Shown here: positions 9,202 through 19,300 of the stretch, in pieces
Layout: each line of letters starts with the position of its first letter
How positions within the stretch are numbered: position 1 is the first letter of the stretch
Assembly: GCA_039198225.1 (NCBI GenBank)
Contig: JBCCTQ010000003.1
Span: 108,716-172,715, forward strand
Length of the DNA stretch: 64,000 nucleotides
Direction of reading: 5' to 3'
Origin: JASJAR01 sp039198225
GTDB taxonomy: Bacteria > Pseudomonadota > Alphaproteobacteria > Rhodobacterales > Rhodobacteraceae
Made by a program: the position numbers and the translations under genes
Notes under the pieces: generated by a model
Seen by the model: the letters and a program-made list of their open reading frames with translations, nothing else
What the model was told of the DNA's origin: nothing
Database searches by the model: none

Positions 9202-10541
9202 TCGTCCGTTTCATTTTTGCCCTTTGCTTTGCCGCAACGGGCGCAGTCGGCGCCGACAGGGCAATCGTCGTGGGGATTGACGATTACTCCGGGGTATCAG
9301 GCGCGCCGGATCTTAACGGTGCGGTCGCAGATGCAAACCGTGTGGCCGAACGCTTGGTCAGTGACCTCGGCTTTACATCGACGGAAGTGACTGTCCTTAC
9401 AAATGCTGAAGCAAAATACGAGGCGATCCTCTCGACGATCATCGACCGTCTTGTCGGCGAAACGCGGCCTGGCGATAGGGCCTTCCTCTATTTCGCGGGC
9501 CATGGCACAGTTTCCCTCGCCGGATCCCCAAGTCTGGTTGCCCATGACGGCGATGCGGTTTTGGGCCAGATACCGCTCTCGACGCTCGGGGAAATTTTCG
9601 ATCTCATCGCCGATCGCGACGCGACTATCGTGCTGGACGCGGGTTTCGACGGTGGCCCCATCGGTGTGCGCGGGATCGCAGGCGACATCGTTCCCGAAGA
9701 GATCACCTTGTCGGACAGCGTCAATCTCTGGACAGCATCGACCGGCAGCCAATTCGCCTGGGAAGAACTCGACCGTGGCGTCTTCACGACCGGCTGGCTC
9801 GATGCCATGGCGGCCGGACGGGAAAGCCACGGCGACGTCCTCGGCCATGTCGGACAAGCGCTCGGTTCATGGTGCGACGAAACTTCGGCCTGCATGGCAG
9901 CCGGACGCGGTCTCGCCCCGCGTTTTTCCGGTGACCAAAACGCGGTCTTTCAGCGCTTGGAGGCGGTAAGCCTCCCTCCCAGGCCCATCGAACCTCCTGC
10001 AAAACCCGCGCCCGATAGCGTCCAAAGCTTTGAGAAAACGGTCGGGGTTGTGGTTGATCTCTTTGGGCCCTCGAATGACGCGGAGCTGGAGCTTTCCATT
10101 GCGGGCGGGTCTGCCCTCCGCTTGGGGCAAACGATCACGATGGAAGCGCGCGCCCGGCGGCCAGGATCGCTTCTTCTCCTCGATGTCGACCCGACCGGAG
10201 CGCTTGCCCAGGTCTACCCCTCCCGCCTAAGCCAAGCGGGCGCGACCACGATCAGCGCTGCGGCCCCTCTCGTGATCCCAAGCGCCATCGGCGCCAATGG
10301 CCGCCCCCTCGCGTTACGCGTGACCGAACCCACTGGACGTGGTCTTTTGCTCGCCCTGCTCATAGAAGGCGACCTCGCTGACATCGAAGCGCTGTTGCCG
10401 GCCGGGCTTGCGGGCGGCACAGTGCCGGAGGCCAGCCAGTCGCTCTTTGAAGTCAGCCAAGCGCTGCTCCGTCTTGCTGCCGATCCAGAAAATCCGGTTC
10501 GATGGTCGGCCACTTATCTTCCCTATCAAATTTCACCTTAA
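9198..10541 (+). CDS. caspase-fold protein lacking the catalytic Cys
   Basis: A 447 aa exported protein: signal peptide (MIVRFIFALCFAATGAVGA), then a C14/caspase-like domain starting RAIVVGIDDY and keeping the His motif YFAGHG. The second catalytic motif, normally D-A-C-H-x-G, reads LDAGFDGG, so the Cys is Gly and the flanking His is Phe. It is therefore predicted to be a dead caspase. The C-terminal part (from about residue 290) resembles DUF4384, a domain often attached to bacterial caspase-like proteins (LRLGQTITMEARARRPGSLLLLDVDPTGAL). It overlaps the pseudokinase gene by ATGA and precedes the OmpA-like gene. A catalytic partner with the motif intact lies at 11441-12889. Confidence 0.8.
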   Translation: MIVRFIFALCFAATGAVGADRAIVVGIDDYSGVSGAPDLNGAVADANRVAERLVSDLGFTSTEVTVLTNAEAKYEAILSTIIDRLVGETRPGDRAFLYFAGHGTVSLAGSPSLVAHDGDAVLGQIPLSTLGEIFDLIADRDATIVLDAGFDGGPIGVRGIAGDIVPEEITLSDSVNLWTASTGSQFAWEELDRGVFTTGWLDAMAAGRESHGDVLGHVGQALGSWCDETSACMAAGRGLAPRFSGDQNAVFQRLEAVSLPPRPIEPPAKPAPDSVQSFEKTVGVVVDLFGPSNDAELELSIAGGSALRLGQTITMEARARRPGSLLLLDVDPTGALAQVYPSRLSQAGATTISAAAPLVIPSAIGANGRPLALRVTEPTGRGLLLALLIEGDLADIEALLPAGLAGGTVPEASQSLFEVSQALLRLAADPENPVRWSATYLPYQISP

Positions 10542-10555
10542 CGGAGGTCCTGAAG

Positions 10556-11431
10556 ATGCTGAAATATATACCCTTCGCGCTCTTCACTGCCTTGCCCGCT
10601 GCCGCATGTCCTCACTACGATACCGTGGTTGCAGCGGTTCAATCGGGCGACCGTTCGGGTGCCGAGGCCCTCTACGAAGAGATCGTTTTCAGCGCGGCTT
10701 GCGACGACGCGATCCGGGAGTGGGTGGGAGATTATCTCGCGCGAGAGAGTTTCCTCTCTGCGCTCGAAGCCGAGGATTTGGGCCAGAAACGCGCCCTCTA
10801 CGAAGACGCACTCGGATACGAAAAACACTGGCGGAGCTATGCTGCCCTTGGTCGCCTCGATTGGGACGCCAAGGACTATGCCGCTGCCGCGCGCCAGTTC
10901 CAACTCGCCCTCAACGAGTTGGCCGAAGGGGATCAAACCCATGGTGCAGAAACCGATGAAATTGCCGAGCTCTATGAGTTCGCGACCGCAGCTCTCGCGC
11001 TCGCAGACGAAAAAGTCGCCCTTCCACGGACCCGGTCCGGCGACACCGGCGGCATCTTCACGACCTCAATCCGTGGTTTTGAGGTTGAGGAAGTGAGCCT
11101 GCCGATCACTTTCGAATACGATTCGACCAACTTCGACAAGATCGGCGCCGACTACGCAGCTACGCTGATAGAACACGTCGCCCTGACCGCTCCAAATGTG
11201 GTGTCTTTGGGAGGACATACGGATCCTGTGGGCTCCGACACCTACAACATGGCTTTGAGCCAGCGCCGGGCTGAGCGGGTCCGCGCGCTCTTATTAGAAT
11301 ACGGCTTTGAGGGTGAGATCCGAGTAGCCGGTTTTGGCGAAAGCCGGATTCCGGAACCGCCGCCTGGCATCGAGGCTGGATCGGACGAGCACCACCGCAT
11401 CGCGCGCCGCGTGGCATTCTCGCTCGAGTGA
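10556..11431 (+). CDS. OmpA-family C-terminal domain protein with TPR-like helices
   Basis: A 291 aa exported protein. It has a short signal (MLKYIPFALFTALPAAAC, which could also be a poor lipobox), an all-helical middle with repeat-like spacing (RALYEDALGY...YAALGRLDWDAKDYAAAARQFQLAL), and a C-terminal OmpA domain (ITFEYDSTNFDKIGADYAATL, LGGHTDPVGSDTYNMALSQRRAERVRALL, IRVAGFGES) that binds peptidoglycan. The ATG at 10556 has GGAGG at 10543-10547. In this operon it probably ties the envelope machine to the cell wall. Confidence 0.85.
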   Translation: MLKYIPFALFTALPAAACPHYDTVVAAVQSGDRSGAEALYEEIVFSAACDDAIREWVGDYLARESFLSALEAEDLGQKRALYEDALGYEKHWRSYAALGRLDWDAKDYAAAARQFQLALNELAEGDQTHGAETDEIAELYEFATAALALADEKVALPRTRSGDTGGIFTTSIRGFEVEEVSLPITFEYDSTNFDKIGADYAATLIEHVALTAPNVVSLGGHTDPVGSDTYNMALSQRRAERVRALLLEYGFEGEIRVAGFGESRIPEPPPGIEAGSDEHHRIARRVAFSLE

Positions 11432-11440
11432 GCCGGTTAC

Positions 11441-12889
11441 ATGCTCTGTCGCCTCGCCACACTTGTCCTTCTCCTCTGGGCGCAACCGGTCTTGTCCGCG
11501 ACGACGTTCGGGCTTGTGATCGGTATCGACGAGTATGCCTTTATCCCCGACCTCCACGGAGCAGTGAACGACGCTGAGGATATTGCCGATGCGCTAGAGG
11601 AGCTCGGTGCCAGTGTGCAACTCCTACGAAATGGCGAAGCGACACGCGAAGCCGTGCTTGGAGCTTGGGAGGCGGTACTCGACCGCGCAGAACCCGGAGA
11701 TCGTTTGATCGTCAGCTACGCCGGACACGGATCCAATGAGCCCGAGCACCGGGCCGGGAGCGAGCGCGACGGCCGTGACGAGAATTTCCTACTCGCTGGG
11801 TTTGCACCACGCGGCGTATCAGCCGGTGAACGGATCCGAGACGATGAAATCGCGGATCTTCTCGCCCGCCGGAACGACATCGACGTGATCTTTATCGCCG
11901 ATGCCTGCCACGCGGGGACGGTGACGCGGAACCTCAATCCGACCCTGGGATACCGATATGTTGAAGCCGCCACGATGGAGGCGGACCCCCTGCAGCCACC
12001 GCCTGCGCCTACCGGAGATCACTCCAGCGGCACAAATGTCGCGCTCTTTCTCGCAGCGGTGAACGAGACCGAAAAAGTGCCGGAAATTCTCATCGACGGC
12101 GTGGCCCGAGGTGCCTTGAGCTACGCCTTTGCTGATGCGCTCCGGGGTGCTGCGGATCTCGACGAAGACGGAGAACTGACCAAAGGCGAGATCGAAACCC
12201 ATGTTCGTCGAAAGGTCCGCCAATTGAGCGACGGTGCGCAATTGCCGCAATCCGAGCCGGTCGGAAACGAGAACCGCGCGCTTTTGGTGATCCCAAGCCC
12301 CGCCGCGCCACCGCCCACCCTATTCGCGCGTGATTTTCAAGCCCTCCCACCGCTTGGCGAAAATGCGCTCCGCGTGGAGGACAATCGCGTCTACTCCGCC
12401 GTCGGGGACCGTGTGGCACATCTGGACCGGGCCTCCGATTTCGCCCGCGTAAAGGCAAAGCACCGTCTTGTGGCGGCATTGCAGACCCTGGCCTTGCCGC
12501 CCCTCGCAATTCGTTTCGACCGGGGCGATCGGCTCTACCAAGCAGGAGAGACGGCGAACGTAAGTGTTGAAAACCGCACCACGCCGCACCTTACGCTCTT
12601 CAACCTCTCGGCGGATGGGACGATCACGTTGCTTTACCCCTTGACGGGTTTCGGGGATCCGGCAGCGGTGCCCCCCGGTGAGCGGGTCGAGCTTCGGGCT
12701 GAGGCGTCACCGCCGTTTGGCGCCGATCATGTGGTTGCAGTGGAGAGCGAGACGCCTCCTATAATCCTCCGCGCCCAGATTTCGGCCATCGACGGCACGC
12801 GCGATCTTGAAAGGCTTTGGAACGCGCTCCGTGCCGAACCGGGGCGCATAGCAGTATTCCCACTTATGACGGCGGAGCGAGCGCTCTGA
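11441..12889 (+). CDS. caspase family peptidase (C14) with DUF4384-like tail
   Basis: A 482 aa exported caspase-fold protein: signal peptide (MLCRLATLVLLLWAQPVLSA), FGLVIGIDEY start, His motif SYAGHG and Cys motif IADACHAG, both intact, so it is predicted to be an active Cys peptidase. The C-terminal 190 residues form a DUF4384-like beta domain (FDRGDRLYQAGETANVSVENRTTPHLTLFNLSADGTITLLYP). The paralogue two genes upstream has lost the Cys. The gene ends with TGATG into the prepilin peptidase gene. Substrates could be the operon's own periplasmic proteins, but nothing in the sequence names them. Confidence 0.88.
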   Translation: MLCRLATLVLLLWAQPVLSATTFGLVIGIDEYAFIPDLHGAVNDAEDIADALEELGASVQLLRNGEATREAVLGAWEAVLDRAEPGDRLIVSYAGHGSNEPEHRAGSERDGRDENFLLAGFAPRGVSAGERIRDDEIADLLARRNDIDVIFIADACHAGTVTRNLNPTLGYRYVEAATMEADPLQPPPAPTGDHSSGTNVALFLAAVNETEKVPEILIDGVARGALSYAFADALRGAADLDEDGELTKGEIETHVRRKVRQLSDGAQLPQSEPVGNENRALLVIPSPAAPPPTLFARDFQALPPLGENALRVEDNRVYSAVGDRVAHLDRASDFARVKAKHRLVAALQTLALPPLAIRFDRGDRLYQAGETANVSVENRTTPHLTLFNLSADGTITLLYPLTGFGDPAAVPPGERVELRAEASPPFGADHVVAVESETPPIILRAQISAIDGTRDLERLWNALRAEPGRIAVFPLMTAERAL

Positions 12890-13317
12890 TGGCGCTCCTC
12901 GTCGCTCCTCTCTTTCCATTTGCGCTGGCAAGCCTCCTGGGGACTCTGGCCTGGACCGATTGGCGAACCAAAACGGTACCGGACGGTTTGACGCTTTCAC
13001 TCGTGGCCACGGGATTGGCCAATAGCTGGATAGCCGGCGAGACATTTGGAGCGACGGCCACTCTCTCCCTTGGCCTGATATCCCTGGGGCTTTTTCAAGA
13101 ACGCGTCTTTGCCGAACGGGGCTGGTTTGGAAGCGGAGACTATTTCCTCTTCGCGGGTGCGATTGCTTGGACGGGCCTCCTCGCTATCGCCGATCTTCTC
13201 CTCCTCACATCGATCTTTCTCGGCGCCCACGCAATCTTCGCGCGCAGCACGACCATCGCGATGGCGCCTTCTCTCGCGGCGGCAACCCTCATCCTGTTTT
13301 TTGGAGCACCTTATTGA
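12889..13317 (+). CDS. type IV prepilin peptidase (A24, CpaA/TadV type)
   Basis: A 142 aa polytopic membrane protein with the two aspartates of A24 prepilin peptidases: TDWRTKTVPD in the first loop and GSGDYFLFAG (the GxGD motif) later. It lacks the methyltransferase domain, as is usual for the short CpaA/TadV class. The first methionine at 12889 overlaps the previous stop. Its presence implies a Flp-type prepilin, which must lie outside the window since no such gene is seen here. Confidence 0.85.
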   Translation: MALLVAPLFPFALASLLGTLAWTDWRTKTVPDGLTLSLVATGLANSWIAGETFGATATLSLGLISLGLFQERVFAERGWFGSGDYFLFAGAIAWTGLLAIADLLLLTSIFLGAHAIFARSTTIAMAPSLAAATLILFFGAPY

Positions 13318-14102
13318 TGGGCGAAAAAACCACTCCCGACCTCCAGCTCATCCGCAACGAAAATCGGCCTTATACCGCGGACTTGACCGGCCGAGAGCCG
13401 TCGCTGACAGTAACGCGGGGGGGAAAGCATGTGACCGACGCTATTGGCGACTTGTCCGAGGAGCGGGTCTCCGAGGATACCGTTCAACTCGCTTTTGAAA
13501 CGGTGGAAGCGACGCTACGAGCAGAGAATTGGTTTTTCGAGACGGTCCGGAACGAACTTGCAAAGACCGCCCCGCTTTCCGACTTCCCCACTGTCATGGG
13601 GGCGAACGGGCACGACTATCTTCTTCATTTCACGCAGTTTCTGTTTTTTCTTAAGGCACTTGATTGCACCGATGCCGACCAAATCTCGAATTACATCGAG
13701 GCGCATAACGCCCGGATCGAGAGCCTCATTACCGATCCGAATTTCACCAAAAGCAAGAATGAGTTCAAAAAGGCGATCCTGCGACCGGCCCGGAAAGCCA
13801 AGATACTCGACACAATCCGCACGCTGCGTATGCCGGTCTTCGCAATCTACGAATACGGGCATCTCCTGATCGACGAGATGTCGCCGAAAACCACTGAAAA
13901 ACTGATCGAAGACCTCCGCTATGGAGGCATCCTCGCGCGCCGGATCGATGACCGGATGGCGGCGGACCCCAAGCGCATTCTCATCGCATCAACCGGGTTT
14001 CTTGAAGACACCTATCGCCTGTCCCTCCTGATGCAGCGGCGCATGATCGCGATGGGACTGTCGGATGACGAGTACCGCCGAGCCAAGGCGGCTAGGGACT
14101 AG
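13317..14102 (+). CDS. uncharacterised cytosolic protein ending the Tad-like operon
   Basis: A 261 aa protein with no signal peptide or membrane helix and no motif that I recognise. It is mostly helical and charged, with a basic central patch (TKSKNEFKKAILRPARKAKI) and repeated Arg/Lys-rich helices near the C-terminus. The ATG at 13317 overlaps the stop of the prepilin peptidase gene, so it belongs to the operon. The 3' end overlaps that of the Crp-family gene on the other strand by four bases. It could be a regulator or adaptor of the machine; this is open. Confidence 0.6.
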   Translation: MGEKTTPDLQLIRNENRPYTADLTGREPSLTVTRGGKHVTDAIGDLSEERVSEDTVQLAFETVEATLRAENWFFETVRNELAKTAPLSDFPTVMGANGHDYLLHFTQFLFFLKALDCTDADQISNYIEAHNARIESLITDPNFTKSKNEFKKAILRPARKAKILDTIRTLRMPVFAIYEYGHLLIDEMSPKTTEKLIEDLRYGGILARRIDDRMAADPKRILIASTGFLEDTYRLSLLMQRRMIAMGLSDDEYRRAKAARD

Positions 14103-14782
14103 TTATCGGCGATGGCTTCCAATTCGTCTCTTTGGAGCAGCACCAGTTGGCGTCCCTCAATCGCGACGATCCCGTCGCCAGTCCAAGCTTTGATGTGGCG
14201 GTTCACGTTCTCCCGGGCAAGGCCGCTGAATTCGCCGATCTCTTGCTGGGAAAAGCGCTCGGCCAGCGTCACTCGACCGTTCTTGCCAGGTTCGCCCCAT
14301 CGGTCGAAAAGCCTCAGGAGCCCCCGCGCCAGGCGTGGCTCGCCTTCGACCACGGCTTGGGTCACGAACATTTCCGAGGCGTTTCGGACTTTGCCGCAAA
14401 GCGCGATCAGCACCGCTTCGGCCCGCTTGGGCGTTGCCGTAACGAAGGCTAGGACGTTGTCGCGTGCAAGGACACGGCCCGTCACCGCGGATGCGGCCAC
14501 CGCATCGGCCGACCGCGCCCCGCCGTCGAGGGCCGCGACTTCGCCTAACACCTCGCCTGGTCCCATATGGGCGAGGACCGACTTTCGTCCCGCAAGCGAG
14601 GTGAGCGAGATTTCCACGCGGCCCGACCCGAGGAGGATCATTGTGTTGCCTGGTTCTCCGGCACTAAAGATCGACTGGCCCTGGGCGAAAACGACTTCCG
14701 GAGCGGCGTCGAAAAGCGCGTGGCATCCGTCTTCGCCGAGCGCGGCCAACAATACACCGTCTTTTGTGTCGCCCCATCCCAT
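14099..14782 (-). CDS. Crp/Fnr family transcriptional regulator
   Basis: A 227 aa regulator with an N-terminal cyclic-nucleotide-binding domain and a C-terminal HTH_Crp. The phosphate-binding cassette reads GEVAALDGGARSADA, which keeps the Glu and the Arg-Ser pair that contact cAMP in CRP. There are no Fnr-type N-terminal Cys ligands. The recognition helix FSQQEIGEFSGLARENVNRHIK has the CRP-like R-E-x-x-x-R pattern. It is convergent with the Tad-like operon and divergent from the metallophosphoesterase-GMC-cyclase operon, whose last gene is a nucleotide cyclase, so cyclic nucleotide made there may be its ligand. Confidence 0.88.
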   Translation of the reverse strand: MGWGDTKDGVLLAALGEDGCHALFDAAPEVVFAQGQSIFSAGEPGNTMILLGSGRVEISLTSLAGRKSVLAHMGPGEVLGEVAALDGGARSADAVAASAVTGRVLARDNVLAFVTATPKRAEAVLIALCGKVRNASEMFVTQAVVEGEPRLARGLLRLFDRWGEPGKNGRVTLAERFSQQEIGEFSGLARENVNRHIKAWTGDGIVAIEGRQLVLLQRDELEAIADN

Positions 14783-14896
14783 GCCGGAAGATCCCCTTCA
14801 AAGAGCTAAGCCGTCAACCCGGTTGCGGCACCATGGCACTGGCCTCACCGTTGACAGCGGCCGGACAATCGCGGCCTCGTTGACGCAAGGTAAGCC

Positions 14897-16315
14897 ATGA
14901 TTAGCCATATCTGCATCTCCGATCTCCACGCAGGCGCTTTAACAAGCCTATTGAACGATTTACCGGGTCAGTCTGGAGAGCGGAGCGGAGTGACAACGGC
15001 CTTCGCGGATGCGCTGGGTGCATTTCTAGGTGAAGCCGCCGATGGCCCCCAAAAACCGCAACTTATCCTTTTGGGCGACGTGCTCGACCTTCAGTTCTCG
15101 CCCCGTGAGCTCGCCGTTGAGACCGCCACCGGTTTTCTAAAAGCTCTTTCTGACACGGACCGGCTTGCATCAAAGGTAATCGCGACGGCTGGCAATCACG
15201 ACCATGCCCTCTGGTCAGATGCGAGGCTCGGCCTTCACGCGACGGACGCCGCAAAGGGCGCCGCTGAACGCAACCCAACCGAGGCGACGCTGGCTTTCAC
15301 GGAAACTGAAGCTGCGAAAAGCCGCCTCCTCGACACCGTACTCAAGCGGGCGGGGTTCGACGGCGCCGATTTTCGGTATCCGAATATCGGTTTCGGGGAC
15401 ACTTCGCGCGCCGTTCTTCTCCACCACGGCCATTTCGTCGAACCGCCCTATCGGCTGATGAGCGTGATAAAAGACTGGCTCCATGGCCCGCGCGTGACCG
15501 TTTCTACCGAGGATCTGTCCGCCGAGAATGCCGGTTGGATCGATTTCGCCTGGTCAAGTTTCGGCGATGCGGCAGGGCTCGGACGCGATGCCGAGCAGCT
15601 TTATCAAAACATGCTGACAACCCAGGGCTTTCGGCGACTTTCCAAGGCTTGGTCGCCGAAGATCGCCGACGCGCTGGCCGAGGCTCTACCGATGAGTGGG
15701 CATCCCACCCTACGCCGTGTTCTCGGCACGCTGTCCCAAGTCGGGCTCGATGCGAGCCTTGGAAAGTATCGCGACACCGAACGGTTCCATGAAGGCGAAG
15801 CGCTGACGCATGGCGGGCTCGAGGGGCTCCGTTGGTATCTTGAAAAGCCAGCAAGATCCCAACTCGACGAAGAGTTGAAAGGTGTGCCGAAGGACCTGAC
15901 TTTCGTTTTCGGCCATACCCACAAACCTTTTGCCAGCCGGATCACTGTGGAGAAGATCCCCGAGGTGATCAAAGTCTACAATACCGGCGGATGGACCTTA
16001 AACGGACCCCGCCTCGACACGGCCGAGGGGGCGGGATTGCTCCTGATCAGCGACGCGCTGGATGTGGCCCTCGTTCGGATCTTCAAAACACCTGACAACG
16101 GGAAAATCCGCGAGGCCTATGTCGAAATGCTCTTAACAAGTTCGGCCTCCTCGGCGGCATTCAAGTCGGATATCGAAACTTGGCTCCGCAACACGTCGGA
16201 GGCCTGGAAAGCACTCGCGGAAGCGGCGCGGGTGGCCTACGAAAAGCGCCAACGGCTCCTCCTCAGCCTCACCGGCGACAAAAGCCGCGACCTCACCATC
16301 CGGGCCGCCGAATGA
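14897..16315 (+). CDS. calcineurin-like metallophosphoesterase
   Basis: A 472 aa protein with the motifs of the calcineurin-like superfamily: ISDLHAG (D-x-H), LLGDVLDL (G-D), TAGNHDHALW (G-N-H-D), HHGHF and GHTHKPF (G-H-x-H). These bind two metals and hydrolyse phosphomonoesters or phosphodiesters. The region between motifs is long and helical, larger than in most family members. AAGGTAAGCC precedes the ATG. It starts an operon with the GMC-hydrolase fusion and the cyclase. A cyclic-nucleotide phosphodiesterase role would fit that company but is inference only. Confidence 0.8.
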   Translation: MISHICISDLHAGALTSLLNDLPGQSGERSGVTTAFADALGAFLGEAADGPQKPQLILLGDVLDLQFSPRELAVETATGFLKALSDTDRLASKVIATAGNHDHALWSDARLGLHATDAAKGAAERNPTEATLAFTETEAAKSRLLDTVLKRAGFDGADFRYPNIGFGDTSRAVLLHHGHFVEPPYRLMSVIKDWLHGPRVTVSTEDLSAENAGWIDFAWSSFGDAAGLGRDAEQLYQNMLTTQGFRRLSKAWSPKIADALAEALPMSGHPTLRRVLGTLSQVGLDASLGKYRDTERFHEGEALTHGGLEGLRWYLEKPARSQLDEELKGVPKDLTFVFGHTHKPFASRITVEKIPEVIKVYNTGGWTLNGPRLDTAEGAGLLLISDALDVALVRIFKTPDNGKIREAYVEMLLTSSASSAAFKSDIETWLRNTSEAWKALAEAARVAYEKRQRLLLSLTGDKSRDLTIRAAE

Positions 16316-19300
16316 GCATCGATTGGATCCCGCTCTCCGAGGCCCTGAGCAAAGCAAAAAAGCACTACGAGATCCTGGTCATCGGATCGGGCTATGGGGC
16401 CGGTGCGGCGGCCTCTCGTCTCGCCCGTGCCGGGCGCGAGGTCGCCGTTTTGGAACGGGGCCGCGAAATCAAACCAGGGGATTATCCGCGCGAAGCGCAA
16501 AAGGCCCTGGAAGAGGTTCAAATGACCCTCTCCCATTCCGGCGAACGCCAGGGAAAGGCCGACGGGCTCTATGACTTCCGGGTGGGAGACGACGTCAACG
16601 TTCTGATCGGCTGCGGCCTCGGAGGGACGTCCCTAATAAACGCCAATGTCGCTATAGAACCGGACCCCCGGGTCTATGATCATTGGCCCGAACCCTACCG
16701 CGAAAACCGCACACTTCTCGACGAATACTACGACCACGCGCGCCACATGCTGGGTTCGAACCCCTATCCCAAGGGCCGCACGCTCCCGAAACTCGAAGCG
16801 CTGGAAAAGGTGGCTGAGGGAATGGGCGCGCCCTTTATTCGACCCGACATCAATGTCGCGTTCAAACCGGGCTACAATCGCGCGGGCATCTGGCAGGACG
16901 CCTGCGACAATTGCGGTGACTGCGTCCTCGGCTGCAACAACGGCGCCAAACAAACGGTTCTGATGACCTATCTCCCCGACGCCAAGCGCTACGGGGCGGC
17001 GATCTTCACCGGCGCCGAGGTGAATGCGCTTGCTAAGACCAAAACCGGTTGGTCGGTAAACTTGACTGACCTTCACCCCGAGGAAGACGCGCCAACGGAA
17101 CGTGAAATCACCGCAGATATCGTTATACTTGGCGCTGGCACCCTCGGCTCGACCGAGATCCTTCTCCGAAGCCAGGATTTGGGCTTCAGCGAACGGCTCG
17201 GAAAACGCTTCTCGACCAACGGGGATGTCTGGGCGTTTGGCTATAATGCAAACATCCCGGTCGAAGGCGAACCTGGAGCGCGGGCCGACATTTACTGCGT
17301 CGGCGCGGGCCCCCACCGGGTCACCAAGGGTCCTGTGAAAAAAGGCGAAATGAGATACCGTCCTGGGCCTTGCATCACTGGGATGGTCGACTTGCGGGAC
17401 CAGTCAAAACCCCTGGAGGAAGGGCTCATCATTGAAGAAGGCGTAATGCCTGGTGCGCTTTACGCCGGGTATGCGGCCGCCTTTCCGATGATGGAAGCGT
17501 TTCTTGGGGCCCCGTTCCGGTTCGGTGACACGAAGGTGCGGCTCGAAGATTTCGAAAAGCTGGCAAACACGCTCGAAAACGATCCTTTGGGCTTTCCCGA
17601 AACTGCGTATGACGGCCCAGTTTCCCGGACGATCGCTTATCTTGTCATGAGCCACGATGCTTCGGACGGGTCACTCTATCTTCAGAACGACAAAGTCACG
17701 GTCAACTGGCCAAAAGCCGGATCAGACGCGGCCTTTCTCCGCGACGCAAAGGAGCTCCGCCGCGGGAGCGATGCGATCAAGGCCGAGTATTTACCAAACC
17801 CGCTCTGGCAGGACGCCTTGGGAAACCGGGTGGTCACCGTCCATCCGCTCGGCGGCTGCGGGATGGGGGACGATGCCAAATGCGGCGTGGTAAACGAACG
17901 CTGCCAAGTCTTTGACGATGCAGGCGGAGTGCATGAAGGCCTCTACGTGATGGACGGAGCCGTGATCCCGGCGGCGGTGGGCGTCAATCCCCATCTCGCG
18001 ATCACAGCGGTGGCCGAACGCGCGGTCGCGCTCTTGGCCGAAGAGCACAATTGGAAGATCGACTATTCCGATCCGCCCCCCCTTGGCATCCAGCCCAAAA
18101 AACAAAAGCCCCGGCCGAAGCCCGAGAAAATCCTCGACGACATCATCGCCGGCCTTACCCAGATCAAGTCTCCCATCGACAACCGGATGTGGGAATTGGC
18201 GCGGATGATGCTCGTCGGGCTCTGGCGCCAAATCGTCGAGATGGTCCCGGAGAAAGTGGCCTCCGAGATCAAGCTTCTGACGCCGGAAGAATTCATCGAC
18301 CTTCTGGGCGGAGAAGAAGAGCTTGAAACGGTTGTCGGGCCAATTCTCGACCAGATCCTCGAATTGCTCGAAGCGGTCCAGGTCGAGGTCAAAGCCGGCC
18401 ACTACACAAAAATTCTCGCGGTCGCAGAAAAGTATATGGGGGATTTTTCGCCACCCGCAGAGTTTCAAGAAACGATGGTCGGACATTTCTCGACCGAGGG
18501 TCTAGAGGATCCGCCGAGCACTTTTGACCCTTACCAGGCCGCCGGTGCGGCGCCGAGACCAACCGCGAAGTTCACCGGTACGATCTCGGCAGAGGCCGTC
18601 AAAACTGCGATCGCCCCGGGCGGCTCGGGCAAGATCAAACGCGCAACCCTCGACATCCCTGCCCTCGACGGCGTGTTCGAGATGCGACGCGGAACGTTTG
18701 AGTTCCTGCAACGCAATGAAGACCAGGTTGAATGCTGGAACATGATCTATGACGGCGGTCTCGATGAGGTTGGCGGGCAAGGCCGAAAGCTGCATTTTCA
18801 CGGTGAGAAACGGCTGCAGCACCGGGAAGGATCCCATTGGTGGCAGGACCTCACCGATCTCCGGGTCGATATAACCGAGGACGAAAGGCCGGTCGCCCGA
18901 GGGATGCTACGGGTCACGTTCGAGGAGGTCATCCGGCAAGCCAACGATCTTACTATCTCCTACACGGAAGGCGGCCTCTTTCTTGCCGCTCTCAACACAT
19001 ACGCGAAAATCACGACGACAGAGCTCCGTGACCTTCCTGACCTCTGCCGCGACGAGGGTTTCCGGGCCGATGTCGTCCGTGCTGGGCTCTACGGGGCTGA
19101 ATACGCCGCCAAAGACCTCAAAGCCGCCGAGAAGCTTGCCCTCGCCTACAAAGCGCAGGTTTTTACAAAGATGGGCGGACTGGTTTTTCGCACCTATGGC
19201 GGGCTCGGGGCCTATATGGCCGATTTCCCAAAAAGCGAGGCGCGGCCAATGCCGCCCATGCCAGGGGCAGAAGTGCACTACCCGGAGACCGAGCCCGATA

